From Epiperipatus broadwayi (lineage: Eukaryota; Onychophora; Udeonychophora; Euonychophora; Peripatidae): 64,000 nucleotides of DNA. The notes under the pieces were generated by a model that was not told the origin of the DNA, did not search any database, and saw only the letters and a program-made list of their open reading frames with translations. Both the position numbers and the translations under genes were made by a program. Of the stretch, positions 25,001-35,768 are shown one piece after another. Each line of letters opens with the position of its first letter. Within the stretch, counting starts at the first letter, position 1. Location of the stretch: assembly GCA_028023455.1 (NCBI GenBank), contig JAQFVV010000144.1, forward strand, positions 250,001 to 314,000. Direction: 5' to 3'.

Positions 25001-27943
25001 GTACCATAGTGATTACTCCAACACAACTACACCGTTTCTGTTGGAATTCAAATCGAAGAATATCAATGATAAACCAAACTGTTATTATTTGTTGAATAGA
25101 ATTACAGAATTGACACCATTAAAAGGTCTTTTTTCTTCTTTTTAGGAACATAATACTTATGTAAGTAGGAATAGTGAATTAGATTCTAAACTAATTGGAA
25201 ATATAGCATTAGCTCTGTGGGAATTTTTTAATTGAATTTTTATACCAACACATATATTGTTTATCATAAATGTTATTCAGGGAAAAAAATAGGACTTGGA
25301 TAAATCATTGCTAAATGCAGATATGACACAGATTGATTGACAAATCATAGACATAAAAAGGATTGGTAAATTGAAACCGATCAAAGTGGCCAGCTTATAT
25401 CTTTTTTTTAAAGCATTAAATGAAGCATATGGACCTTAAAAATGGTATCGTATTAAATTAGGGTATGTAATTTTTTATATGATAATACAATAAGAATATT
25501 TGGAACAGATTAGTATTTTGATCAAATGTTGAATAATGATTTACAAATTCTGATGACTGCATTTAATTATGAGTCCATCCATACTATATCCTGATGGGAT
25601 TCTTGGAAAAGTTATTAAATATGATGCTATTATGTTCGTTTCAAAGTGGTTTTAATTTTTTAGGATTGTATATACCTAAGAGAATATACCATCTTATTTT
25701 GAAGATGTTTCTATTGTTCTTTTCACAATAATGAATGGAAAAAGATTGAAATAAATGTCAAAGTAATTTTTCTGATCTGGATGATGATGATATTCCATGA
25801 TAATCTTTTTCAATTATTTTTGTAAAGCAATGGCTTTAAAATAAGATAACACATTTTCTTGGATTTATATAATCCTAAAAAATTTCAAGATTGCTCATAT
25901 AAATTTTTTGTTTACAGAGTTCTGCATTCATTTTGTTATTCAGTTAAGGAGAGAATGCATTTCTTGTTTTCTTTTAATTTAGTCACTGATAAATAGACAT
26001 TGCAAAATAACTTTATTAAGGGCAAGAAAAGGTGCACTTATTCCACAACACACTTCTTAAAGTCTAGATGTCAGTAATTAGATTAGTTTAAAAATTCCAA
26101 ATTGGCATTTTTGATGTTTAATAGCTGTTTAAATTTCACTTGAGTAGAAATTGTTTTTAAAGAATGATTATCAAATCTTTTTTTATCAATAATTTTAACA
26201 TTACCTGTAATATTTTAAACTTAGAGCTTGTTAACCTATGATATTCACAAATATGTGATTGTAAGAACTTGTGTAATATGGAATCGTAAACATTCTAATT
26301 TGAAGTTATAGCATAAGCCATCAGAATCTGTTTTTTTTTTTGTCTAAATAAAGGGCTCACAATAGTCAGTCCACGTATGGTGTGAAACATTATTTTCAAT
26401 GAGTAATTTATAATTAACTATTTTTTATTTATATTGATGCAATAATACTATCCAATAATAGAAAAAAAAATTCTTTTTTGAACCTTAACTAATCCAATGC
26501 TGGAGTTTAATCATTGAAAAATGAATACAAATTCAATAATTTTCGATAATAGTGGTTTTTTATTAATCCATGTGATAATTATAATAATATAAGATATTGA
26601 GTTATACCTCACATCAAATTCAACACTGTGCCTTTCACTCATTGAACTTCCATGTTGAGCAAATATAAAAATTTAATCAATTATTATTTAATCACTGACA
26701 ACATTTTAGCTACCTTCACTGCCCTATGCTCAGGTTTTGAAGAATCCATAGCAAGCTTACTCATTCCATGTATCTGTATTGTTCAAAAAAATAAATGAAG
26801 ATATTTATTACAACCACTACTACCTACTTTGTTAGTATTACCATTATTTAAATTACACTTGTTACAGTTAAATGAAAAATTATTTAACTATATTAATCTT
26901 GCTATTTAAAACAGGTCACTTTAAACACTTTTCAACATTTATTTCCATTTGTGAATAGAGGGATTCCTAAATACAATTCCAGATTTAAACTTCTAACTCT
27001 AAATTATTGATAGGGTTGTTTGAAACAACATTATCATTAAGAACTACCAATCTACTGAATATATTTCTTTTTATCTTATTATTAATGTAGCTATATTTAC
27101 TGATTGTGCTTACTTACAGAAAAAGAAAAAATGTGTGTAAGCCACTCTTTATCAAACAATTATTTTTATGAAAGTAAACTGAACATTAAAAGAAAGAAAT
27201 ATATTTCAATGCACAAATATATAATTCACTTACTACAGCTAATATTGAGATATGGCCATGGTATGAGAAACTCTTGATGACCCTGTGAGAACAAAAATGA
27301 TTGGAAATAAAAAGGTTAAAAAAGAAGAAGAAAGTTTGAAAGAAAGTGCATATAACAAAGAGAAAAAAGATTTGTGTGTATTGGAAAAATACTCGCTCAT
27401 TAATGAACAAGCACAACCTTATGTTAGAAAGCCTAATTTTTAATGAGCAATATCATATTCTACATATTATACTCTTGTTTAGGCATGGTTGATAAATTAA
27501 TCACAGGTTGTCTGAATTGAGTTTTTTTTCTCAATTATTATTGCATCATTTGAAGAAACTAGTCACCATATTATTTGATTTTGAAGATTTTTTTTATTTA
27601 CAGAGAAATCATATGTAACCATCAAAATCCCTTTTGATTACAGATTCAATGAGTTTTTTAAAGTATGAATTTCAAATTAAAATCATAATTATGAAATTTG
27701 TAATTTCTTAATTTTTTCCTTTTCTACACAGTACTTCTGGATATTTTTCATCCATTTTTATTTTTTAAGTTTTAGTTATAGTTTTTTCCCTCCCCAGTTT
27801 TTTTTAAAATGGCCACTTAGTCCACAAGTCAAGTAATTTTTCAAGTACTCTATTGGCTAGCCTGATAATCCATCTCCCTTTTTTTGAGAATTGATTCAGG
27901 AACCTTATACTTTTCAGTCAACCATTCTCCCATAGGACTAATA
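22068..27943. other. Long AT-rich non-coding stretch
   Basis: No gene is called. The segment 23.99-24.4 kb is less AT-rich. There, minus-strand frames are open at 23890-24123 (77 codons) and, in another frame, at 24205-23996 with one TGA (containing VNCLIPPPNGLTIYG). Two competing frames and no splice or motif support leave this unassigned. Other frames, such as 27186-27416 on minus, are low complexity. The remainder shows only AT-rich sequence. Confidence 0.45.
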
Positions 27944-27951
27944 GTTTAGGG

Positions 27952-28398
27952 CAGGAGTGCATAATTTTTTTGGCTTGGGGCCACTTTGTGGAAGTGGAGG
28001 TTAGCGGAGGGCCACACCTTTTTTCATGACACAATAAACACTTTTCTATTCCCTGTATTACCAAATAAATATTTGCTTGACCATTCTTCACTAAACACAC
28101 AACATTTATCACTGATTTTACGTTTTTTCAGAAGGTTCATGGTTTCGTTAAAGTTGGAAATTTATATATTTGCTGTTGCAAAGACAAAATTGAAGTTAAC
28201 GATATCAACCAGAAAATCCCTGTGCACTGTGCATGCATATTGACATGGCTGTCTTAGTGTAAAATACAAAACGAATCTTCGGTCATGCATAGGGAGGAAA
28301 CTCGTTTCAAGGTGGATTTTTCTGACTATCTTGGCAGGTCGCAAAAAAACTCTTAGCGGGCCGCATGTGGCCCACAGGCCACTATTTTCTCACCCATG
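27952..28398. mobile_element. hAT-like non-autonomous DNA transposon
   Basis: The termini are imperfect inverted repeats: left CAGGAGTGCATAATTTTTTTGG, right ending GGCCACTATTTTCTCACCCATG. Both fit the CAGGGGTG...GGCC style of hAT ends. The flanking 8-mers gtttaggg (27944-27951) and gcataggg (28399-28406) match at six of eight positions, as expected for an aged 8-bp hAT target duplication. The ends are GC-rich (gcgggccgcatgtggccc). The interior has short frames on both strands (27986-28243 plus, 28162-28344 and 27918-28112 minus) but no transposase motif, so it depends on another element. Confidence 0.75.
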
Positions 28399-28406
28399 GC
28401 ATAGGG

Positions 28407-29275
28407 TAAAAACAACAATGCTTCAGTATGTACATTGTGAGCACCTGCATATAGTTTTTCTGAAGCTATATAAAATTATATTACGGATCTTTACGATTAT
28501 TTGGTAAGGTTTTTTTTATGATTATACACAATATTGCTTATACTAATAAAACCCTTTGAAACATACTATCAATTATTCTCTTATTTGTATCTCTATATTA
28601 TATATTATTATGATAATATAGTACTGCACTTATTTAAAAAAGTACAGTCTATATAAATAAAAAAATATAATAAAATGATTTTGTGTTCTCCCAATATAAT
28701 TATTTTGATTCTTAGATTTTATTTTTATTTATTTTAAAAGTTATTGTATTCCTAGAAATATTATCAAACAATTATTAAGGCGTTTTTTTCTCTGTTATTC
28801 AGCAATAACTACTTAGATGATTTCCTTTATACTAGAAAATTCATTTTTCAGTTGAAAATTTTTGTATTTATTTTTTTTTTTTTCAAGAAGAATATTATAT
28901 TTTTATAATAGATGGCAGCACATTATAGTTTAATTTACATAACAGTTGATCTTTGCAATTTTTAAAAAAAGTGTTTATACTGATAGGCATAATATTAATG
29001 CAAATTTCATATCTAAATAAGGGAATTTATAAAAAAAGAGTGTCTTCAATTATTTTTTCTTTTTTTAAGCAAATGAACACGGGTGTAAAAGAAATTTAAA
29101 AAACAATAATTTATTTTAAATCATTGGCGTACTATATACAAAAACATATGTCTGTTACAAAAATATTTGGTTCTTTATTGGAAATATAAAATATACCCCT
29201 TCCCCGTCTGTTTGTGGAAAATAATCTAATTTTTTTTTATATTGATTGATTGGAAGATGTTTTTTTTTTTTTTAC
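28407..29275. other. AT-rich non-coding stretch
   Basis: No gene or repeat partner is recognised. Confidence 0.6.
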
Positions 29276-29396
29276 AGATAAGCCTTGCAGAATGATCGTA
29301 ACATGTATTCTGATTATGATAGCGTCACTCCGTTACAGCAATGCTATTTTCACTCCACTTTCTGACGATTATGGTTTCAAAAACGGTCTAACTTAG
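29276..29396 (+). CDS. Possible short exon with small ORF
   Basis: A polypyrimidine tract of about 16 T then ACAG (ending about 29276) is a good splice acceptor. It is followed by an ATG at 29292 and 34 codons to TAG at 29394-29396. The product starts MIVTCILIMIASLRYSNAIF, a hydrophobic stretch like a signal peptide, then a polar tail with SDDYGF. Codons such as GCG, CGT, GAC and GGT are unusual for this AT-rich DNA. The frame stays open upstream to the acceptor, so it could be a terminal exon instead. No family is recognised and no further exon was found. Confidence 0.3.
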
Positions 29397-29682
29397 AATA
29401 CCCTTTTTGTAGCTAAGCTAGTGCTAGCATAGTTATATGGCTTTTATAGCATCCGGAATTTCAATTCAAATCTCCAACCAGAGTTTTTTTAAAATTATAT
29501 TTTTCGTAGACATTTGCAAAGAGGACTTTTGTTTACAGCAAGTTACTTTACATCATGTCAATTACAAACTCATCTCACCAAAATACGTGTAAAAGAGAGT
29601 ATTCTTTTAAATAGATCTCTAATAAAAATTATGTTCATTCAGAATATATCAACAAAATATATGTTGTTACTATATTTTTGGA

Positions 29683-29800
29683 TGTAATATAGAGATTTGA
29701 ACATGGAATTTTAAGCTTCCTTCAGCCATCCACTCTATCTCATACAACTGATATACATGACAACACAGTCTGTGTTCATATTCCCTATATTACCTCTAGA
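29683..29800. repeat. Family B end fragment (inverted)
   Basis: Sequence such as cttcagccatccactctatc matches the outer part of family B (compare 59.88-59.92 kb). Outer arms tgtaatatagagatttgaac and a reverse-complementary gttcatattccctatattac form a small inverted repeat. No hammerhead part remains. Confidence 0.55.
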
Positions 29801-30129
29801 CTCCAGTTATATAAAATATACTTGTATTTAAAATATTTTTTGGATCTAATTTTATTGATACTACTTGTGAATGAAAATCATTTTATCTCAGAATCAATTA
29901 GCAGTCAGGAAAAATGCAATTTGTTGAACCAATAGTATTACCTTTAAATTGTGTTTTTTTAAGATCCTTTCATAAGTTTCATTTATAAGGAGACTTTTGT
30001 TGATAAAAGTATTTTCAGTTTTTTTTTTAATGTGAGTTTATTATGTAAATAAATTTATAAACAAGGCAAAACTCTCCATACAGTAGTGCCAGAAGGCTTG
30101 TGCATAAAATCCCTATCTTATGCCTACTC

Positions 30130-30188
30130 ATCCAATATCCCCAGACTAGTTTCTGACTTGTGGCCTTCGTCAGTAAGGAGCTTTGGAT
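30130..30188 (-). ncRNA. Hammerhead ribozyme motif, family A (core intact)
   Basis: The minus strand reads ATCCAA-AGC-TCCTTA, CTGACGA (30173-30167), A-GGC-CACAA-GTC-A, GAAAC, TA, GTC, TGGGGA-TA-TTGGAT. Predicted cleavage is between 30144 and 30143. Stem II holds with one G-U pair, and stem I proximal has two G-U pairs. Core nucleotides are all canonical. Confidence 0.65.
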
Positions 30189-30341
30189 CTGAGAGCACTG
30201 CATCTAGATCTTAGGAACTGAGTTCAGACCTATATGACTATATAGGCTATTGAGCTTAGATTAAAAATATTTTTGTGTTTTCAATCTCATAGTTTTATAG
30301 TTAAGTAGAGAGATCCTGAGATCTAGATGCAGTGCTCTCAG

Positions 30342-30400
30342 ATCCAAAGCTACTCACTGACAAAGGTCACAAGCCAGAAACTAGTCTGGGGATATTAGAT
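30342..30400 (+). ncRNA. Hammerhead motif, family A, one core mutation
   Basis: CTGACAA replaces CTGANGA (G8 to A), while GAAAC, stem II (GGT-CACAA-GCC), GTC and most of stem I remain. Loss of the general-base-region G8 should abolish or strongly reduce cleavage. It lies 453 bases upstream of the intact copy at 30795. Confidence 0.65.
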
Positions 30401-30794
30401 GAGTAGGAATTAGACAGAGATTTTGTGCACAAGCCTTCTGGAATCCATTGATTACTCTGATTGGCACAGGGTAACACTACTGTATGGAGAGTTTTGTCTT
30501 GTTTATAAACAATTATGTGCTAGTATAAGAGATGGTGATCATGTGATGCTTAATGGTTTAACACCAATCCTGCCTAATAGGATAATGGTGACTATGGTTA
30601 TTAAAGAGCCAAAGACAATAAAATGTATGGATACTGAACTGAGTTCAGACCCATATGACTATATGCTATTGAGCTTAGATTGAAAATATTTTTGGTTTTT
30701 TCCAAATTTCATTCTCATAGTTTTATAGTTAGAGATAAAAGATGGTTGCTGGAGGGTTGCATTAGATACTAAGATCTAGATGCAGTGCTCTCAG

Positions 30795-30853
30795 ATCCAA
30801 AGCTCCTCACTGATGAAGGCCACAAACCAGAAACTAGTCTGGGGATATTGGAT
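30795..30853 (+). ncRNA. Hammerhead ribozyme motif, family A (core intact)
   Basis: Plus strand: distal stem I ATCCAA (30795-30800), AGC, TCCTCA, core CTGATGA (30810-30816), stem II GG/CC with loop CACAAA, core GAAA (30830-30833), short stem III, GTC. The predicted cut is after 30839. Then TGGGGA-TA-TTGGAT closes both parts of stem I. This is the classic CUGAUGA form. The internal loop in stem I (AGC / TA) facing the stem II loop is the arrangement used for tertiary contacts in natural hammerheads. Confidence 0.7.
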
Positions 30854-31012
30854 GAGTAGGCATTAGATAGGGATTTTATGCACAAGCCTTCTGGCATCCA
30901 TTGATTACTCTGGTTGGCACAGGGTGGCACTACTGTATAGAGAGTTTTGCCTTGTTTATAAACAATTATGTGCTAGTATAAGAGATGGTGATCATGTGAT
31001 GCTAAATAAATT

Positions 31013-33970
31013 ATCATAACAAAAATAAAAACAACATGCTTCATAGTAAACACAAGGTGTTAAAATATAACATAATAGGACTGAAGTCGTCAATGTATTT
31101 CATTTATCAATTATTTTTCTTTCATATTTCTCAACATAATTTTTTTTGCATATTTAGTCAATGTAAATACATAATTATGTTACTGCACAAGAAGTAAGTT
31201 TTAACTGATAATTTTGTGGCAATAAATTTACCTTTCATTTAGGTTATAGTGAAATCTTATTAATTAAAAAATTCCTGGAATATTGTAATTCTTAATATTT
31301 TTGACAGTTATCTTAATTTTATCATACTACCCCTCCCCCAGCATTATTTATGGAATTGTTGAACAGTATAACAATATTTGTTTTCAAAAAAATTGCCATA
31401 TATATCGCTATCCATATAACTATTATAAGTGATAACACAGTTCTTGTCTGATTGTTGTCAATCAAAAAACTTGATGTTAAAAACCTTGCTTAATGAATTA
31501 TTGGAGGAGATTAAATTTGTTCTTAATTTATAGAAAAAGAGAGAATAATCATGTGTAAAAATGTTTTTTGTTTGTTATACATAAGTTACAAATTATATCA
31601 AAAGCCATTTTATAGATGGAAAAAGCCATACATTTGATGCTAATAGAAAATTATCAGATAATTCGTATTGCAATAAATAAATGAAATTGTTAGCAAAAGA
31701 CTATTACAAATATAGTAGATGTTCAAATTATCATTATCATTTTTAACTGTTATTAATGTACTGCAAAATGAAAGCTTTCTTTCTAAACACTTTCTAAACA
31801 TCAAAATTAAAGAACAAATAAACTTTCATCTCTCGCAACTTTTTTCCCCATGAATTTTATTCTAAATTACACATAATAAATTTGGGAACTTTCATTTATT
31901 ATTACAATTTAAACGAAAAAAAAAAAAAAGGTCTTTTTCTTATAACAAAAAAATATATCTCTTACTGTTTATAAATAAAAATGAAATAAATAGTTTGCGG
32001 CTTTTAGAAAAAAAAAATTCAACATGAGTACTTTTGCTTATATTATTATTATTAATAGTAATAGTAACAAGTCAGATGTCACATGACTTATAGATAGCTT
32101 GCATATTACAAATAACATGATTATGATGATGATGATGATGATGATGATGATAGTGTGTGGTTGAAAAGTTTATAAGATCAGATTAATTTTACTTCAAAAA
32201 TGTCTGAACCAGCACAAGATATTGGTATATACTGTAATTCAATTTTTTTGAAGTCTGACAAGTATTTTTTTAAAATTCTTAATTAGTAAATATATAAATA
32301 AATTATCTCTTTTTTAATTAAATTGTAGAACTGCATGAAATATTTTTTTTTAAAAAACTACTTGTGTTTAAATAAATTTTAGCTTTGTAACAATTCAAAA
32401 GTAGTGATTGGCATTTGTTTAAATATTGCTAGGTGAATTCACATTTCACAACTGTTCATAATGATGATAGTGATAATAATATTGTTGTTATTAAAGAAAA
32501 TAAATTGCATGTGTCAGAGACATGGAGCTATAAAATTTATAGATATGGGCTAGAGATTAAATTGTCTAGTCTAAGTCTAAATTGACTTTTGAATTGAAAA
32601 TAATTTAAAGTCTATTGTATATACTAGGCTAAATTTGCATATTATATACTTTTAACCATGAACAATAGTTATTAATTGAATGAAATTAATAAAATTGTTG
32701 TTGTTATTTAAAATAAAGTTTGATCCCATTGATCATCTTATGTCTGTTTCATTCTCATTCAAGATAAATCGTTAGATAGTTGTCAGCAATGCTAACAAAT
32801 TATTGTCTGTTTTATTACCAAAATCTAATTAGAACCATTTTATTACACCAGTAATCTTTTAGATGCAATACCACCTTCAAAATATATTACTTATATCTAT
32901 TATAAATAATACTAGTAAATTTAAAATGACTTTTAAGTCAACTACCAGAAAAATAGTTTCAGTCTTGGGAATGATGGCAAAATATAATCTGGGTCATTGA
33001 GGAAATTATTTAAATGACTTTGTACTAATCAGAGTACATGGCCTAATCACAATCAAAAGTACTAAATGTTCATGTCAAATTCGTATGGATATATATGTGC
33101 TCACTTTAGTGTCATGAAGAGCATTTAATTCTTTACGTTAGCTATTATATTCATAATGTTCTTTATATACTTATTTGTGATACTATATAAATATTTTACT
33201 ACTTCATAAATTGTGCCCAAAGTGGCTATAATAATTGGCTTCATTACATAGATAATGTGCTAACATGGAGTGACAAAATTGCTAACATGGAGTGACAAAA
33301 TTATATAAGATTGAGCCTGGTATATAAATGGCTGAACAATTTATGACTTATTCTTCAAAGGATATCTTGGCTTTAAAATTCTAACTGGTTTATAAATGGA
33401 ATCTCAAGTTGATAGATTAACACCTTGTATATATTTAACTCAGATCTTATTCAATTTATTTTGACATTTCAATATTTATAGCTACAACATAAATTTTACT
33501 GAGCTTAATGTTAGTATTGAAACTATTTCTATCTAATGTTTCAAATAATAAATAAGTATAAAAATTCTTATTCATTCGTATCACTGTTTATGCAACATAG
33601 AATTCTAATGTAAAGAATGTTGAGAAAGTATAATTAAATAAATAAATAATCAAGCATGTTATTTTTGTATGATTAGAGTATCCTTTGCCAAGATACATTT
33701 TAGAGACAACAAATTTGCTTTCTCACAGATCTTTTTACATTTGTATAAAACAGCCTTCATAAAAATTATTACGAAACTTTTATATTTATGAATATAAACA
33801 ATAATGATTCAACTTTATTTTCAAAGGATTCAGTTGTTTATCTTCAGAGAAATTTTAATTTATAAATAATATTCTTTCTTAAATTTTTGGAATTATTATA
33901 TTAAACACATAGTTTTATTTTATAAAAAAATAAAAGAAGAATTGGATGAAAGAAATTTATTAAAATTTAA
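31013..33970. other. AT-rich non-coding stretch with simple repeats
   Basis: An (ATG)n microsatellite lies at 32123-32151. A perfect 22-bp tandem duplication (gctaacatggagtgacaaaa unit) lies at 33259-33280 and 33281-33302. No gene is recognised. Confidence 0.6.
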
Positions 33971-34121
33971 CTTTAATTATTTAATAACTGAAATACAGGC
34001 TTATTATATACCTGTATCAATATATGTAATATATAGGGTATATGAGCACATACTTTCACACGATCCACCACTCACCACTATCTCATATCACTGTTACACT
34101 TCAACACATATATGTCGAAAA

Positions 34122-34197
34122 GATAAATAATCACAAATATACGTATTACATGCTAAACCAGCAATCATCAGTTTCTCCAGATTATCATCTCTACACA
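34122..34197 (-). ncRNA. Hammerhead motif, family B, decayed
   Basis: The minus strand keeps CTGATGA and stem II TGCTGGTTTAGCA, but the second box reads GTAA instead of GAAA, and the CCAA/TTGG proximal stem is lost (AGAAA against TTTGTG). It is probably inactive. It is the oldest-looking of the three forward units. Confidence 0.6.
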
Positions 34198-34590
34198 TAT
34201 ATGCAATAAGTGCTCATATATATATATTAAGATAGCCAATCTTTATATTTTAATGGACAGGCTTCAATCCACTCCACACTCCAACTCTTCAACCATACAT
34301 CCATTTGAAAATCTGATGATGGAATGCTCAAAGGCCATCCTGAGGCTGAGATTCTTATCACATCCATGTTGACCTAAAGTCAGTCTGCCCCCTCATGTAC
34401 AGGACATAATTCATTTGATACTTATACAAGAGATGGGCAGACATCTCTACTATGTAATAACTGAAATACAGGCGTATTATATACCTGTATCAATATATGG
34501 GTACATGAGCACAGACTTTCACACGATCCACAACTCACCGCTCTATCTCATATCACTCACTGATACACTTGAACACATACGTGTCAAAAA

Positions 34591-34660
34591 GATAAATAAT
34601 CACCAATATATATATATTTTCATGATAAATCAGCAATCATCAGTTGGTCCAGATTATCAT
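34591..34660 (-). ncRNA. Hammerhead ribozyme motif, family B (core boxes intact)
   Basis: Minus strand: distal stem I ATAATC, loop TGGA, proximal CCAA, CTGATGA (34643-34637), stem II about TGCTGATTTATCA (imperfect), GAAA (34621-34618), an AT-only short stem III ending ATA, then TTGG pairing CCAA and GATTAT pairing ATAATC. The predicted cleavage is between 34607 and 34606. The core boxes are canonical; the weak points are stem II mismatches and a U-U at 10.1/11.1. The consensus stem II of the family (TGCTGGTTCAGCA, seen at about 47.93 kb) pairs perfectly. Confidence 0.55.
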
Positions 34661-35062
34661 CTCTACACATACATGCAATAAGTGCTCATATATATATATT
34701 AAGATAGCCAATCTTTATATTTTAATGGACAGGCTTCAATCCACTCCACACTCCAACTCTTCAACCATACATCCATTTGAAAATCTGATGATGGAATGCT
34801 CAAAGGCCATCCTGAGGCCGAGATTCTTATCACATCCATGTTGACCTAAAGTCAGTCTGACCCCTCATGTACAGGACATAATTCATTTGATACTTATACA
34901 AGAGATGGGCAGACATCTCTACTATGTAATAACTGAAATACAGGCGTATTATATACCTGTATCAATATATGGGTACATGAGCACAGACTTTCACACGATC
35001 CACAACTCACCGCTCTATCTCATATCACTCACTGATACACTTGAACACATACGTGTCAAAAA

Positions 35063-35132
35063 GATAAATAATCACCAATATATATATATTTTCATGATAA
35101 ATCAGCAATCATCAGTTGGTCCAGATTATCAT
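35063..35132 (-). ncRNA. Hammerhead motif, family B, second identical copy
   Basis: Identical to 34591-34660, shifted by 472 bases. With both sites cleaved, a 472-nt unit RNA would be released from a minus-strand transcript. Confidence 0.55.
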
Positions 35133-35612
35133 CTCTACACATACATGCAATAAGTGCTCAGATATATATCCAATCTTCATTGATTGCATGAAATACATAT
35201 ATTGGTAATTATTTATCTTTTCGACATATATGTGATCAAGGATATCAGTTATATGAGATAGAGTGGTGAGTGGTGGGTCATGTGAAAGTCTGTGCTCATA
35301 TACCCTATATATTACATATATTGATACAGGTATATAATATGCCTGTTTTTCAGTTATTACATAGTAGAGATGTCTGCACCCATCCCTTGTATATGTATTA
35401 AATAGATTAGGTTCTGTACATGAGATTTCAGATTGACTTTAGGTCAATGTGAGTGTGACAAGAATCTCAGCCTCAGGGTGGCCTTTGAGCATTTCATCAT
35501 CAGATTTTCAATTGGATGTATGGTTGGAGTGTGGAGTGGATTGAAGCCTATCCATTAAAATATGAAGATTGGTTATCTTAATATATATATGAGCACTTAT
35601 TGCATATATGTG

Positions 35613-35675
35613 TAGAGATAATAATCTGGAATAACTGATGATTGCTGGCTTAGCATGAAATACATAGATTGGTAA
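35613..35675 (+). ncRNA. Hammerhead motif, family B, reverse unit
   Basis: CTGATGA at 35635-35641, stem II TGCT-ggctt-AGCA and GAAA at 35657-35660 are all present. The proximal stem I is damaged (ATAA against TTGG), so efficient folding is doubtful. Confidence 0.5.
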
Positions 35676-35768
35676 TTTTATCTTTTTGATATATATGTGT
35701 TCAAGTGTATCACTGATATGAGATAGAGTGGTGCATGGTGGTTTGTGTGAAAATCTTTAATTATTTAA

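Larger units (their letters stand above)
30056..31002. mobile_element. Family A array 2 (hammerhead-bearing)
   Basis: A truncated forward unit (about 30056-30230) is followed by reverse-orientation units repeating head-to-tail with a period of about 453-454 bp: ttctggaatccattgattac near 30440 and its match near 30893. The array is flanked by the 10-bp direct repeat taaataaatt (30046-30055 and 31003-31012). It carries three hammerhead motifs, two with intact core boxes. Compared with array 1 (20996-22056), the outer ends differ (caaggcaaaactctccatac here). The 86-codon plus frame at 30423-30683 is a by-product of the repeat. Confidence 0.75.
33985..35754. mobile_element. Family B array 1 (hammerhead-bearing)
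   Basis: Forward units repeat head-to-tail with a period of about 472 bp (starts of the ataactgaaatacagg block near 33982, 34457 and 34929). They are followed from about 35160 by reverse-complement units to 35754. Units two and three are almost identical (the 88-codon frames at 34415-34681 and 34887-35153 are the same), so amplification or homogenisation is recent. The whole array is bounded by the 14-bp direct repeat ctttaattatttaa (33971-33984 and 35755-35768), a probable target-site duplication. Each unit contains a hammerhead-like motif. No protein is encoded. Relatives lie at 6.4, 29.7, 47.8 and 59.9 kb. Confidence 0.8.

Noticed and set aside
34415-35153. Identical 88-codon frames at 34415-34681 and 34887-35153
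   Set aside because: They lie inside family B non-coding units; identity reflects tandem duplication, and other units do not keep the frame open.
33985-35754. CRISPR-like or ordinary satellite interpretation of the 472-bp array
   Set aside because: Units are too long for CRISPR and have no spacers. Flanking direct repeats and the inverted part argue against a plain satellite.
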